A stretch of DNA of 13,137 nucleotides, taken from assembly GCA_040901795.1 (NCBI GenBank), contig JBBDYH010000151.1:1-13137 (forward strand), in the 5' to 3' direction. The DNA is from JBBDYH01 sp040901795. GTDB lineage: Bacteria; Planctomycetota; Planctomycetia; Pirellulales; JALHPA01. Position numbers and translations under genes: made by a program. Numbering within the stretch: the first letter of the stretch is position 1; each line of letters begins with the position of its first letter. Positions 7,212 through 13,137 of the stretch are shown one piece after another. The notes under the pieces were generated by a model. The model was not told the DNA's origin and did not search any database. It was given only the letters and a program-made list of their open reading frames with translations.

Positions 7212-7239
7212 GGCTGCGTCTCCGCGTTCGGCAAGGTTA

Positions 7240-7262
7240 GAACATTGTTCATACCATTGTAT
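7240..7262. promoter_or_regulatory. Two adjacent palindromes, candidate operator of the AbrB-Doc module
   Basis: GAACATTGTTC (7240-7250, 5-bp arms around one base) is followed immediately by ATACCATTGTAT (7251-7262, 4-bp arms). The second overlaps the predicted -10 box and the first the transcription start, the expected place for antitoxin-toxin autorepression. Confidence 0.45.
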
Positions 7263-7285
7263 CACACCAAGGGCGCCGTGGACAA
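7256..7285 (-). promoter_or_regulatory. Predicted promoter of the AbrB-Doc module
   Basis: On the minus strand TTGTCC (7285-7280) is followed by 18 bases and TACAAT (7261-7256), a 5/6 match to the -10 consensus. The start would be near 7249, about 38 bases upstream of the antitoxin ATG. Confidence 0.45.
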
Positions 7286-7451
7286 CGGCGGTGTTGCGTA
7301 GCGCATTCGGCAAGCTGGTGGCTGTGACCCAAAAAGTGTCGCCACTCATCGACGCGCGTTGCCGAATCGCAACCTAAGTTTTCTTGGCGGATTCACTTCG
7401 CCAGCCGCTGCAATCGATCTTACCGCGATAAACGCATCTCCACCGCGACAA

Positions 7452-8447
7452 ATGCTTCTCCGGTTCATGGCATCACGGACACTCATCGCCGCGGCGGGAC
7501 TTGCGGTCTTGATAAACGGCGCCGATTTCTCTGCGCGCGCTGGAGGGAGTCATTCTGAGGCAAGGGCCCTGCTGCAGGAGCTGCCAGGTCGCCCTCCGAT
7601 TTCCCCGCTGGAATCGGGTCTGCTCAACGACGCGGCGGACGGCCGGTGGGATGAACACAGCCTCTTCACGGCGGCCCAGATCGCCAGCGGCGTAACAACC
7701 GAAGCAGAACTCTTGGCGGCCGTCCTTGATTTTGCGGCACTAGCAGGCGATCTCCGCGCGAAGCTCACACCCGCGCAAACCGCAGAACAGCGGGCAATTG
7801 CGACCTTGGCGTTCCTCCATCGTCGGCTGCTTTCCGGCGGCTATGACCTGGCGGCCACCGAGCTGCCCCACGTATTCACCTCCGGTCGCTTCAATTGCGT
7901 CAGCGCGACAGTGTTGTTCAACAGCCTCGCCGCCGAGGTCGGTCTGACCGTCCGCGCACTGGGCATGCCGCAGCACACCTGCAGCCTGTTGCTCGACGGT
8001 GATCTCCGTATTCGCGTCGAAGCAACCTGTCCCGACTGGTTCGAGGCACGCCACCGTGCAGGTGTGGTTCCTAGCTCAATCACAACGCACCTCGGGTCAT
8101 CAGAAGACCCGCCAGAAGTCGGAGTTCCGATCTCCGACGTAGCGCTGGTCGCGATGATCTACTACAACCGCGGCGTCGACGCTTTGCGGCACAACGACTT
8201 CGAACAAGCGATCACACTCAATCGGCTGGCGCTTGCACTTGACCCAGAGAACTCGGAAGCGAAGGGAAACTTGCTCTCCGCCATAAACAAGCGCGCGCTG
8301 GAGCTGGCCGCACAAAGGCATTTCGCAACAGCCATCGAGCTGGTTGAACACGGTCTAATGATCGACCCGAACCATTCGACCTTGCGGCAAAACCGAGTGT
8401 TCATCGACCGCGCCCGGCAGCACGCAACGGATCACGCGAGTCGCTGA
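7452..8447 (+). CDS. Exported transglutaminase-like protein with C-terminal TPRs
   Basis: From the ATG at 7452 this is 331 residues. A hydrophobic signal-like segment (LIAAAGLAVLINGADFSARA, about 10-30) suggests export. The central domain has the transglutaminase-like core: FNCVSATVLFNSLAAEVGL with the nucleophile-position Cys149, MPQHTCSLL with His175, and RIRVEATCPDWF, where Glu190 may fill the acidic position of the triad. The SirB1/transglutaminase-like family is the closest pattern. Two TPR-like units follow (about 237-267 and 280-312; YYNRGVDALRHNDFEQAI... and ELAAQRHFATAIELVEHGL), probably for protein contacts. The reading frame opens upstream with a TTG at 7359, but that would put 31 residues before the signal sequence. 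The ATG at 7467 is another option. No clear Shine-Dalgarno decides. The substrate is unknown. Confidence 0.75.
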   Translation: MLLRFMASRTLIAAAGLAVLINGADFSARAGGSHSEARALLQELPGRPPISPLESGLLNDAADGRWDEHSLFTAAQIASGVTTEAELLAAVLDFAALAGDLRAKLTPAQTAEQRAIATLAFLHRRLLSGGYDLAATELPHVFTSGRFNCVSATVLFNSLAAEVGLTVRALGMPQHTCSLLLDGDLRIRVEATCPDWFEARHRAGVVPSSITTHLGSSEDPPEVGVPISDVALVAMIYYNRGVDALRHNDFEQAITLNRLALALDPENSEAKGNLLSAINKRALELAAQRHFATAIELVEHGLMIDPNHSTLRQNRVFIDRARQHATDHASR

Positions 8448-8479
8448 TCGGCGGTAACGACTGCACGACCGACACCGGC

Positions 8480-8932
8480 TCATCCGTCCGACGGAGGTGG
8501 AGAGGTTTCGCGCCATAAACAGCCATCAACCGAGAAACGCCCGGCGCCGGTGAAGATTAGAGCCGTCGCAACGACTGCCAACGTGAGCGCGTATTCCATT
8601 CCGTCGTCTGCGAGCGAAAAGGCGGCGCCATGAACGACAATGGCGGCCACGAACATGTTAAATGCCGCTGGGATTGCGACTAGCCGCGTCAAGAAGCCGA
8701 CTACCAGCAATAGCCCGCCAAAAAACTCGGTGCCGGCCGACAAATAGGCGCTAACCTGCGGCATGGGGACGACTTCCATCTTTTCAATCGCCTCGACAAA
8801 TCCAGCCATCCCCTGCCCCTCGAACCAGCCAAACAGCTTCTGGCTGCCGTGGAACATCAACACCACGCCAAGGATGACGCGGATCAGCAGCAGCCCAAAG
8901 TCATGCAGGGCCGAGGTTGTTCTGGAATACAT
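8480..8932 (-). CDS. DoxX-family membrane protein
   Basis: This 150-residue protein has the four-helix DoxX pattern: LLLIRVILGVVLMFHGSQKLFGWF (14-37) with the typical HG-QK-FGWF signature, SAGTEFFGGLLLVVGFLTRL (65-83), AIPAAFNMFVAAIVVHG (86-102) and a last helix at 113-131. The tail (Pro/Ser-rich) is probably cytoplasmic. DoxX proteins are linked to redox and thiol or sulfur stress in some bacteria, but the molecular activity of most is unknown, so no specific role is claimed. An AGGGGGA Shine-Dalgarno precedes the ATG at 8932. It is convergent with the transglutaminase-like gene, with 32 bases between stops, and has its own predicted promoter. Confidence 0.88.
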   Translation of the reverse strand: MYSRTTSALHDFGLLLIRVILGVVLMFHGSQKLFGWFEGQGMAGFVEAIEKMEVVPMPQVSAYLSAGTEFFGGLLLVVGFLTRLVAIPAAFNMFVAAIVVHGAAFSLADDGMEYALTLAVVATALIFTGAGRFSVDGCLWRETSPPPSDG

Positions 8933-9290
8933 GGATCATCCCCCTGAGAGGCACACTTGCGAGTATTATTCGAGCCCACGGTCCAAGTTTCAACGCCTCG
9001 CCTGAGACCAGCGAACCTATTGCCCGCCGGCCGCTCTAATCCACAAAACCGGTCCCGGGTTGGGCTTACCTAGCCCGAAATGTCGAGGAAACCGGGAGAG
9101 TCCCCCGCCGCGGGTAGTGGATTAGTTTGACGGTTTGTCGTCTTTTGCTCCGCGATAGAACGCCGTTTCGCCGCTTCGGCCGTGAGCTCAGCCGAACGGA
9201 TCGAAAGGCGACATTGGTTGACCCACCATCCGCGCCGCTTCCCGGTTGCATGTCAGCCCGCCGCCGCGTAACCTGAATCGTTTAGCCGCA
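8933..9290. other. Divergent intergenic region between doxX and ilvB
   Basis: The left end holds the doxX Shine-Dalgarno and promoter. Rightwards there is a small GGGCT/AGCCC hairpin (9062-9076, loop of five) and a TTGACG at 9127-9132. The nearest -10-like GATAGA (9154) is 21 bases away, too far for a convincing promoter. I see no leader peptide, T-box or other attenuator for ilvB. Confidence 0.6.
8965..8993 (-). promoter_or_regulatory. Predicted sigma70-type promoter of doxX
   Basis: On the minus strand TTGAAA (8993-8988), a 17-base spacer and AATAAT (8970-8965) each match consensus at 5/6 positions. The start would be near 8958, leaving about 26 bases of leader that include the Shine-Dalgarno. 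Confidence 0.6.
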
Positions 9291-11105
9291 ATGCCTTCCC
9301 AATCGTTGTCTCCCTCCAGCCGCGAGGTTCCGTCTGTGGCAACCGCCGAAAAACCCCGTACGCCGACGCAACTTGTAAACGGGGCCGACGTCGTGATCCA
9401 GTCGCTCATCAACCACGGCGTGGACATCATCTTCGCTTATCCCGGCGGCGCCAGTATGCCGCTTCATCAGTCGTTGACTCGCTTCCGCGACCAGATCCGC
9501 ACGATCCTGCCGCGCCACGAACAAGGCGGCGCCTTTGCCGCCCACGGATACGCCCGCACCACCGGCAAACCGGGCATTTGCATGGCAACCAGCGGGCCAG
9601 GGGCGCTCAATCTGGTGACGGCGATCGCGGACGCCAAGATGGACAGCATCCCGCTGATCGCCATCACGGGCCAGGTTGGCACGCCGGTGATCGGCTCCGA
9701 TGCCTTCCAGGAAACGCCAATCGTCGAGGTCTGCCGCGGCATCACTAAACATCACTACCTGGTCACCAGCGTCAACGACATCGCCCGCGTGATGCGCGAG
9801 GCGTTTCACATCGCCACGACCGGCCGTCCTGGTCCCGTCCTTGTCGATGTGCCCAAGAACGTCCAAGTGGCCACCGTCGCGCCAGATTATGACGTGCCCT
9901 TGAACCTGCCAGGATATCAGATTGAGAACCGCCTGGCCAAACCCGAGCAGATCGCCCAGGTGGCGGCGGCCGTCAAGCGATCGAAGCGGCCGGTGATCTA
10001 CGCCGGCGGCGGCATTATCGCCGCCAACGCCAGCCCGGAGCTCCGCGAGCTCGTCCACAAGACAGGTATTCCGATCACCACGACGGTGATGGGCCTGGGC
10101 GCAGTCCGCGGCGATGATCCGCTATTCCTCGATATGCTCGGCATGCACGGCAGCGTGTACTCGAACTATGCCGTCGACAAATGCGATCTGTTGATTGCGT
10201 TGGGAGTGCGATTCGACGACCGCGTGACGGGCAACAAGGAGGAGTTCGCCAAGCAGGCGTTCATCGTCCATATCGACGTCGACGCCTCGGAGTTGAACAA
10301 GAACAAGCAGGCGCATATTCCGATCGTCAGCGACGTGCGATACGCGCTCAAGGAGCTCAACAAAATCGTCGAGCGGCCCGAGGGGCTGGAGCCTTGGATC
10401 AAGCAAACCCAAGACTGGAAGCGGAGCGACCCGTTCAAGTACGATCAGAAGTACGAGGGCATCTTGCCGCAGCACGCCATCGCCGAGCTCTCGCGGCTCA
10501 CCGGCGGCGAGAACACGATCGTCACCGTCGGCGTGGGCCAGCATCAGATGTGGGCGGCCCAGTACTTCAAGTTCATGAACCCGCGGACCTGGCTTTCCAG
10601 CTCCGGACTGGGGACGATGGGCTTTGGCCTGCCTGCGGCGATGGGCGCGAAGGCGGCGTTTCCTGATCGGCTCGTCGTCGATATCGATGGCGATGGCAGC
10701 TTCTTGATGAACGTTCAGGAGTTGGCCACCTGCTATTGCGAGAAGCTGCCGGTGAAGGTGCTGTTGCTCAATAACCAGCACCTGGGCATGGTGGTGCAAT
10801 GGGAAGATCGCTTCTTCAAAGGGAACCGCGCCCACACGTATCTCGGGCCGATCGACAATCCGGAAGCAATCGGCCAAGGCAACGGCCGTGGTCCGGCCAG
10901 TCGCTATCCCAACTTCGTCGAGATCGCCAAGGGCTTCGGTTGCGGCGCTCGCTACGTCAAAAAGAAGTCCGAGCTGGCCGAGGCCTTGCAGGAGATGATC
11001 GGCTACGACGGCCCCTTCGTGCTCGACGTCGAGACGCCGTACCAGCAGCACGTGCTGCCGATGATCCCTTCGGGCATGACGGTGCGGGATTTGATTAAAG
11101 ACTAG
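9291..11105 (+). CDS. ilvB: Acetolactate synthase, large (catalytic) subunit
   Basis: This ThDP- and FAD-dependent enzyme condenses two pyruvates to acetolactate (valine/leucine branch) or pyruvate with 2-oxobutyrate (isoleucine branch). From the ATG at 9291 it is 604 residues. The three family domains are clear: the N-terminal ThDP domain with FAYPGGASMP and the catalytic RHEQGG (Glu77), the central FAD-contacting domain (about 220-370), and the C-terminal ThDP domain with GDGSFLMN (467) ending at NNQHLGM (494). The inhibitor-site VQWEDRFF follows. The end, HVLPMIPSG, resembles plant and cyanobacterial enzymes. About 20 extra residues (DNPEAIGQGNGRGPASRY) sit after NRAHTYLGP compared with E. 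coli IlvI. The frame could open at a TTG at 9246; neither start has a clear Shine-Dalgarno. No regulatory subunit gene (ilvN) follows. Confidence 0.95.
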   Translation: MPSQSLSPSSREVPSVATAEKPRTPTQLVNGADVVIQSLINHGVDIIFAYPGGASMPLHQSLTRFRDQIRTILPRHEQGGAFAAHGYARTTGKPGICMATSGPGALNLVTAIADAKMDSIPLIAITGQVGTPVIGSDAFQETPIVEVCRGITKHHYLVTSVNDIARVMREAFHIATTGRPGPVLVDVPKNVQVATVAPDYDVPLNLPGYQIENRLAKPEQIAQVAAAVKRSKRPVIYAGGGIIAANASPELRELVHKTGIPITTTVMGLGAVRGDDPLFLDMLGMHGSVYSNYAVDKCDLLIALGVRFDDRVTGNKEEFAKQAFIVHIDVDASELNKNKQAHIPIVSDVRYALKELNKIVERPEGLEPWIKQTQDWKRSDPFKYDQKYEGILPQHAIAELSRLTGGENTIVTVGVGQHQMWAAQYFKFMNPRTWLSSSGLGTMGFGLPAAMGAKAAFPDRLVVDIDGDGSFLMNVQELATCYCEKLPVKVLLLNNQHLGMVVQWEDRFFKGNRAHTYLGPIDNPEAIGQGNGRGPASRYPNFVEIAKGFGCGARYVKKKSELAEALQEMIGYDGPFVLDVETPYQQHVLPMIPSGMTVRDLIKD

Positions 11106-11237
11106 TGCGTCGTCAACGCTAGAGGTTCGGATTGCGAGAATCAGCCGGCACGCGCTAGCGTTCGGTTCTGGCCGCACGAACCGCGGGCTAGCGCCCGGCG
11201 GCTGATCCGAAAATCAAGATGTGGCAATGCACTAGTC
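11100..11237. repeat. Nested inverted-repeat (REP/MITE-like) element after ilvB
   Basis: Outer arms GACTAGTGC (11100-11108) and GCACTAGTC (11229-11237) are a perfect 9-bp inverted repeat. The left arm contains the last sense codon and stop of ilvB. Inside, 29-base arms 11140-11168 and 11178-11206 pair at 22 or so positions around a 9-base loop: ATCAGCCG with CGGCTGAT, GCGCTAGC with its complement, CGGTTC with GAACCG. TTCGG (11126) and CCGAA (11207) extend it past a bulge. It would fold strongly in RNA and may end ilvB transcription, but there is no T-run. Alternatives are a REP sequence or a small non-autonomous transposable element; no second copy was seen in this window. Confidence 0.7.
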
Positions 11238-11274
11238 ACCCATCGAAATGCACCTGTGAGCAAGCGCATGGCCC

Positions 11275-12009
11275 ATGTCGCAGCGCGATTTTAAACCGCC
11301 GGGAGGTAACTCCGCGGACAGAAGGCGATGGCGATTCGGCTTTTCGCTTTCGACATTTCTGTTGTGCGTCACGGTGACTGTTCTCGTCTTTTCGCATTGG
11401 ACGACATCTCTGAACCTTCGAAATGCTCAGCAGGCACTTTCCTCACTTCGACGAGAACATGGATACTTGCACAATATCGATCCCTCGGGCGTCACCGTCA
11501 TCTCAGTACCATCGATTGAATCTAAAACGTGGCGATGGCGAGTCTTCATTCCAGCCGGCTCTATTTATCGATTCACTGTCGCTACCGAGCGTATACCCAC
11601 AAACGGTTTTCCGGATTACGAAGACGGAGCGATAACCGTTCGGCCGGGCGAGTCCTTACTAATCGGCCACGTATGGAAGAATGAATTCAATCACTGGCAG
11701 TGGTCATTGTGCGTCGAAAACGATGCTGGAACTACGACACAAACGTCGACGATTCCTGACGAACATGCAAAGTGGCTGAGCTACGACTGGGTCAGAAATG
11801 AAGAATTGATTCAAAAGTCGCGTATTATTGGCAGGTCAGGGCAAGAGACATTTTCGGTTGGCGACTCTATTCTGCTTCTTCATGAGTGGGTCGATAAGTG
11901 GCGATGGGACGAGAAGGACGGCCCTCAATTCACTCCGGGCCTGATGTTTTGGCTGGCACCTGGGGCAGCTCGTGAGGACGAGGTTCCAGGCGGCGACGAC
12001 GCCACCTGA
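11275..12009 (+). CDS. Membrane-anchored protein of unknown function
   Basis: This 244-residue protein is not one I recognise. A basic, hydrophilic N-terminus (1-21, RRRWR) precedes one hydrophobic segment (22-41, FSLSTFLLCVTVTVLVF), the pattern of a signal anchor with the rest outside the cytoplasm. Residues 45-64 could form a short helix or coil. The remainder (70-235) is rich in Trp and beta-prone stretches (WRWRVFIPAGSIYRFTV, HWQWSLCVENDAG, FSVGDSILLLHEW) and may be an all-beta domain. The tail is acidic. The basic-then-hydrophobic start resembles many lineage-specific planctomycete proteins. Third codon positions carry more A and T than in aceE or ilvB. The ATG at 11275 has no good Shine-Dalgarno. 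It lies directly behind the inverted-repeat element. Confidence 0.62.
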   Translation: MSQRDFKPPGGNSADRRRWRFGFSLSTFLLCVTVTVLVFSHWTTSLNLRNAQQALSSLRREHGYLHNIDPSGVTVISVPSIESKTWRWRVFIPAGSIYRFTVATERIPTNGFPDYEDGAITVRPGESLLIGHVWKNEFNHWQWSLCVENDAGTTTQTSTIPDEHAKWLSYDWVRNEELIQKSRIIGRSGQETFSVGDSILLLHEWVDKWRWDEKDGPQFTPGLMFWLAPGAAREDEVPGGDDAT

Positions 12010-12030
12010 GCTATTTTCTGATTGGCACAA

Positions 12031-12043
12031 GGCAAGCGTTGCC
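12031..12043. terminator. Small hairpin between convergent genes, possible weak bidirectional terminator
   Basis: GGCAA-GCG-TTGCC is a perfect 5-bp stem with a three-base loop in the 48-bp gap between two convergent stop codons. It lacks a T-run on either side, so termination activity is only a guess from position. Confidence 0.25.
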
Positions 12044-12057
12044 ACTCGCTTCGATTC

Positions 12058-12372
12058 CTAGTTGGAGCCAACTTGACTCAGTTGCGCGATAAGCGGCTCC
12101 ATTTCATTCCAGAGCGGCTCATAGAAGGTCCGCATGCGTGAGCGCGCTTCGGCCGCGCCGTGCTGTGAGAGCCAGTCGAGATAGTGCTGACGCTCGCCGG
12201 TCCAGAAAAATTGATGTCGTTCGATGTTATCCTCGCCAAGGAGGCTGGGAATGTTGTGTAGCAACTCGATCTCGGCTCGAACCCAGTCCCGATTCCCAGA
12301 TTGAAGTGCCTGATTAAGTACGACAAAGCCGACTTGCAAAAGCCGGGCGTACAGACGGTCGAGTTCACTCAT
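12058..12372 (-). CDS. Unknown 104-residue helical protein, second gene of a ParB-fold pair
   Basis: I do not recognise this family. The protein looks mostly alpha-helical: helix-prone stretches at 2-25 (ELDRLYARLLQVGFVVLNQAL), 28-40 (RDWVRAEIELLHN) and 50-100 (ERHQFFWTGERQHYLDWL ... WNEMEPLIAQLS), rich in aromatic residues, Glu and Arg, with no signal or membrane segment. The ATG at 12372 lies five bases after the stop of the ParB-fold gene, with a weak AAGAAAG upstream, so the two are very probably one operon. Longer reads extending the frame upstream run through the ParB-fold gene and are rejected. Size, charge and spacing resemble a partner in a two-gene module (toxin-antitoxin or protein-cofactor). 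The function is unknown. Confidence 0.7.
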   Translation of the reverse strand: MSELDRLYARLLQVGFVVLNQALQSGNRDWVRAEIELLHNIPSLLGEDNIERHQFFWTGERQHYLDWLSQHGAAEARSRMRTFYEPLWNEMEPLIAQLSQVGSN

Positions 12373-12377
12373 GATTG

Positions 12378-12608
12378 TCACTTTCTTGGAAAGACATAGG
12401 CCGGAAGTACCGTAACCCCAGCGCGCCGCGCATTTTCGACTCGCGTCATGCCGTCCATGATCCAAAAGTGCATTCCATCAGTTTCGACGATGATCGGTGT
12501 GTACTTGTTCCAGTCGAACGGGCCGTGCCGTTTAAGTTTAATGGGATCCGCAAAAGGTCGAGAGGGCGGGGGGATGAGCTGAGAGATTCGAACGTCTGTT
12601 GGCTGCAT
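12378..12608 (-). CDS. Minimal ParB/sulfiredoxin-fold protein
   Basis: From the ATG at 12608 this is 76 residues. VRISQLIPP (6-14) resembles the first strand of ParB N-terminal domains. PIIVETDGMHFWIMDGMTRVENARRAGVTVLPAYVF (38-73) resembles the strand, D-G-x-x-R nucleotide-binding turn, helix and strand of the ParB/sulfiredoxin fold, here as MDGMTRVENARRAG. There is no helix-turn-helix or C-terminal dimer domain, so this is not a chromosome-segregation ParB. Stand-alone domains of this fold include CTPases, nucleases, kinases and proteins in defence or modification modules. A longer form starting at 12704 (108 aa) would have to cross a palindrome at 12635-12645 that looks regulatory, so I prefer the short one. 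Neither start has a strong Shine-Dalgarno. Confidence 0.65.
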   Translation of the reverse strand: MQPTDVRISQLIPPPSRPFADPIKLKRHGPFDWNKYTPIIVETDGMHFWIMDGMTRVENARRAGVTVLPAYVFPRK

Positions 12609-12634
12609 TGCCCGGTTGTGTTGAATGGGTCTTA

Positions 12635-12645
12635 GTACAGTGTAC
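12635..12645. promoter_or_regulatory. Palindrome upstream of the ParB-fold operon, candidate operator
   Basis: GTACAGTGTAC has perfect 5-bp arms around one central base and lies 27 bases before the preferred start of the ParB-fold gene. It shares the layout GWACANTGTWC with the palindrome at 7240-7250 in front of the AbrB-Doc module. Confidence 0.35.
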
Positions 12646-12854
12646 ACAACCGCACGCCTTGTGTCCCTCGCTTGGGTACGGCTTAGGATCGGAACGGCCG
12701 TCATTTCGACCTATCTAATGAGTGTAAGTCGATCTTCCGATAAACGATTTCCGACGCTTCGCACTGCGTGCATCCGCTTTCCCAGCCCGTTACGGCAGTT
12801 TATCCGACGTCTGCTTGAGCGGGCAAATCGCACAAAACAGCGTCTCCGCCACCC

Positions 12855-12882
12855 TTGCAAAACTCCCAAAATCGGCCACAAT
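12855..12882 (+). promoter_or_regulatory. Weak candidate promoter of rplY
   Basis: TTGCAA (12855-12860), a 16-base spacer and CACAAT (12877-12882) each match consensus at about 4/6 positions. The start would be near 12889, some 33 bases before the rplY ATG. Confidence 0.3.
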
Positions 12883-12921
12883 ACTTGATTCCCCGTGAAC
12901 GAAGAAGGTTTCGAGGATCGC

Positions 12922-13137
12922 ATGGCAGAAGCATTGAGTGTGGAAGTCCGTGAAAGTCGCGGCACGCGGGATTCGCGCCGCATGCGCCGCAACGGCAAAG
13001 TCCCGGCCGTCCTGTACGGCCACGGCGAATCGTCGGTCGCGCTCATCGTCGGGCAGGACGATCTGGCCACCGTATTGCGACATCATAGCCGGCTGGTCGA
13101 GCTCAAGGGGGGCGTGAACGAAAGCGCCCTGATCCGC
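12922..13137 (+). CDS. rplY: Large-subunit ribosomal protein bL25 (Ctc family), N-terminal part (cut by window edge)
   Basis: I translated this frame by hand; it is open for 72 codons from the ATG at 12922 to the window edge. It starts MAEALSVEVRESRGTRDSRR and continues with the bL25 signature RRNGKVPAVLYGHGE (22-36), followed by LIVGQDDLATVLRHHSRLVEL and a stretch with ESALIR at the end. bL25 binds 5S rRNA in the large ribosomal subunit; longer Ctc/TL5-type members carry an extra C-terminal domain, which cannot be judged here because the gene is cut. A GAGG Shine-Dalgarno (12913-12916) is six bases from the start codon. In many bacteria pth (peptidyl-tRNA hydrolase) follows, which would be outside the window. 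Confidence 0.92.
   Translation, partial: MAEALSVEVRESRGTRDSRRMRRNGKVPAVLYGHGESSVALIVGQDDLATVLRHHSRLVELKGGVNESALIR

Larger units (their letters stand above)
12609..12921. other. Divergent intergenic region between the ParB-fold operon and rplY
   Basis: The left part holds the palindrome GTACAGTGTAC at 12635-12645, placed to control the minus-strand operon. The right part holds a weak promoter and the Shine-Dalgarno of rplY. The middle (about 12650-12850) shows no convincing gene or RNA; the short reading frames crossing it have no recognisable protein pattern. Confidence 0.55.

Noticed and set aside
7240..7250. GAACATTGTTC as a Gram-positive-type LexA box
   Set aside because: LexA boxes of that type need GAAC and GTTC separated by four bases; here there are three.
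9127..9159. TTGACG ... GATAGA as an ilvB promoter
   Set aside because: The spacer is 21 bases, too long for a sigma70 promoter.
10122..11177. A 351-codon open frame antisense to ilvB
   Set aside because: It is a complementary-strand shadow of the conserved C-terminal half of ilvB, with no recognisable protein motif.
12625..12888. An 87-codon plus-strand frame between the ParB-fold operon and rplY
   Set aside because: Arg/Ser-rich translation with no motif, no Shine-Dalgarno, and it covers both candidate regulatory regions.

Overview
The window looks like chromosomal DNA of a GC-rich planctomycete, probably of the Pirellulales group. This is an inference from protein style, not from a marker gene. 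The clues are a homodimeric-type pyruvate dehydrogenase E1, a secreted transglutaminase-like/TPR protein, small toxin-antitoxin-like gene pairs, a single-membrane-segment orphan protein and short structured intergenic repeats. No rRNA, tRNA, CRISPR array, transposase or phage gene was found.

Layout. (1) Positions 1-1262, minus strand: a two-gene lipid operon. A CarF/TMEM189/Kua-type plasmanylethanolamine desaturase homologue is followed, with a 23-bp overlap, by the N-terminal part of a sterol desaturase/fatty acid hydroxylase family membrane protein that runs off the window edge. (2) 1310-1516: a divergent promoter region with sigma70-like boxes facing both ways and a 12-bp palindrome just inside the predicted aceE transcript. 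(3) 1517-6557, plus strand: aceE (E1) and aceF (E2) of the pyruvate dehydrogenase complex, with a small antitoxin/RelE-ParE-like toxin pair sitting between them. (4) 6572-7211, minus strand: an AbrB/MazE-type antitoxin and a Doc/Fic-family toxin, convergent with aceF, with palindromes over their promoter. (5) 7452-8447: an exported transglutaminase-like protein with TPRs. (6) 8480-8932, minus strand: a DoxX-family membrane protein. (7) 9291-11105: the catalytic subunit of acetolactate synthase (ilvB), with no ilvN next to it. (8) 11100-11237: a nested inverted-repeat element that starts in the last codons of ilvB. (9) 11275-12009: a membrane-anchored orphan protein, less GC-biased in its codons. 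(10) 12058-12608, minus strand: a two-gene unit of a minimal ParB/sulfiredoxin-fold protein and an unknown 104-residue helical protein. (11) 12922 to the edge: the start of ribosomal protein bL25.

Core metabolism (pyruvate to acetyl-CoA and to branched-chain amino acids) and a ribosomal protein are interleaved with accessory material. That material comprises two toxin-antitoxin modules on either side of aceF, a possible third two-gene module beside rplY, and a REP/MITE-like repeat. The best candidates for something undescribed are the ParB-fold/104-aa pair, the toxin-antitoxin pair embedded in the pyruvate dehydrogenase operon, and the desaturase plus hydroxylase-family lipid operon, which may act on plasmalogens or other ether lipids.
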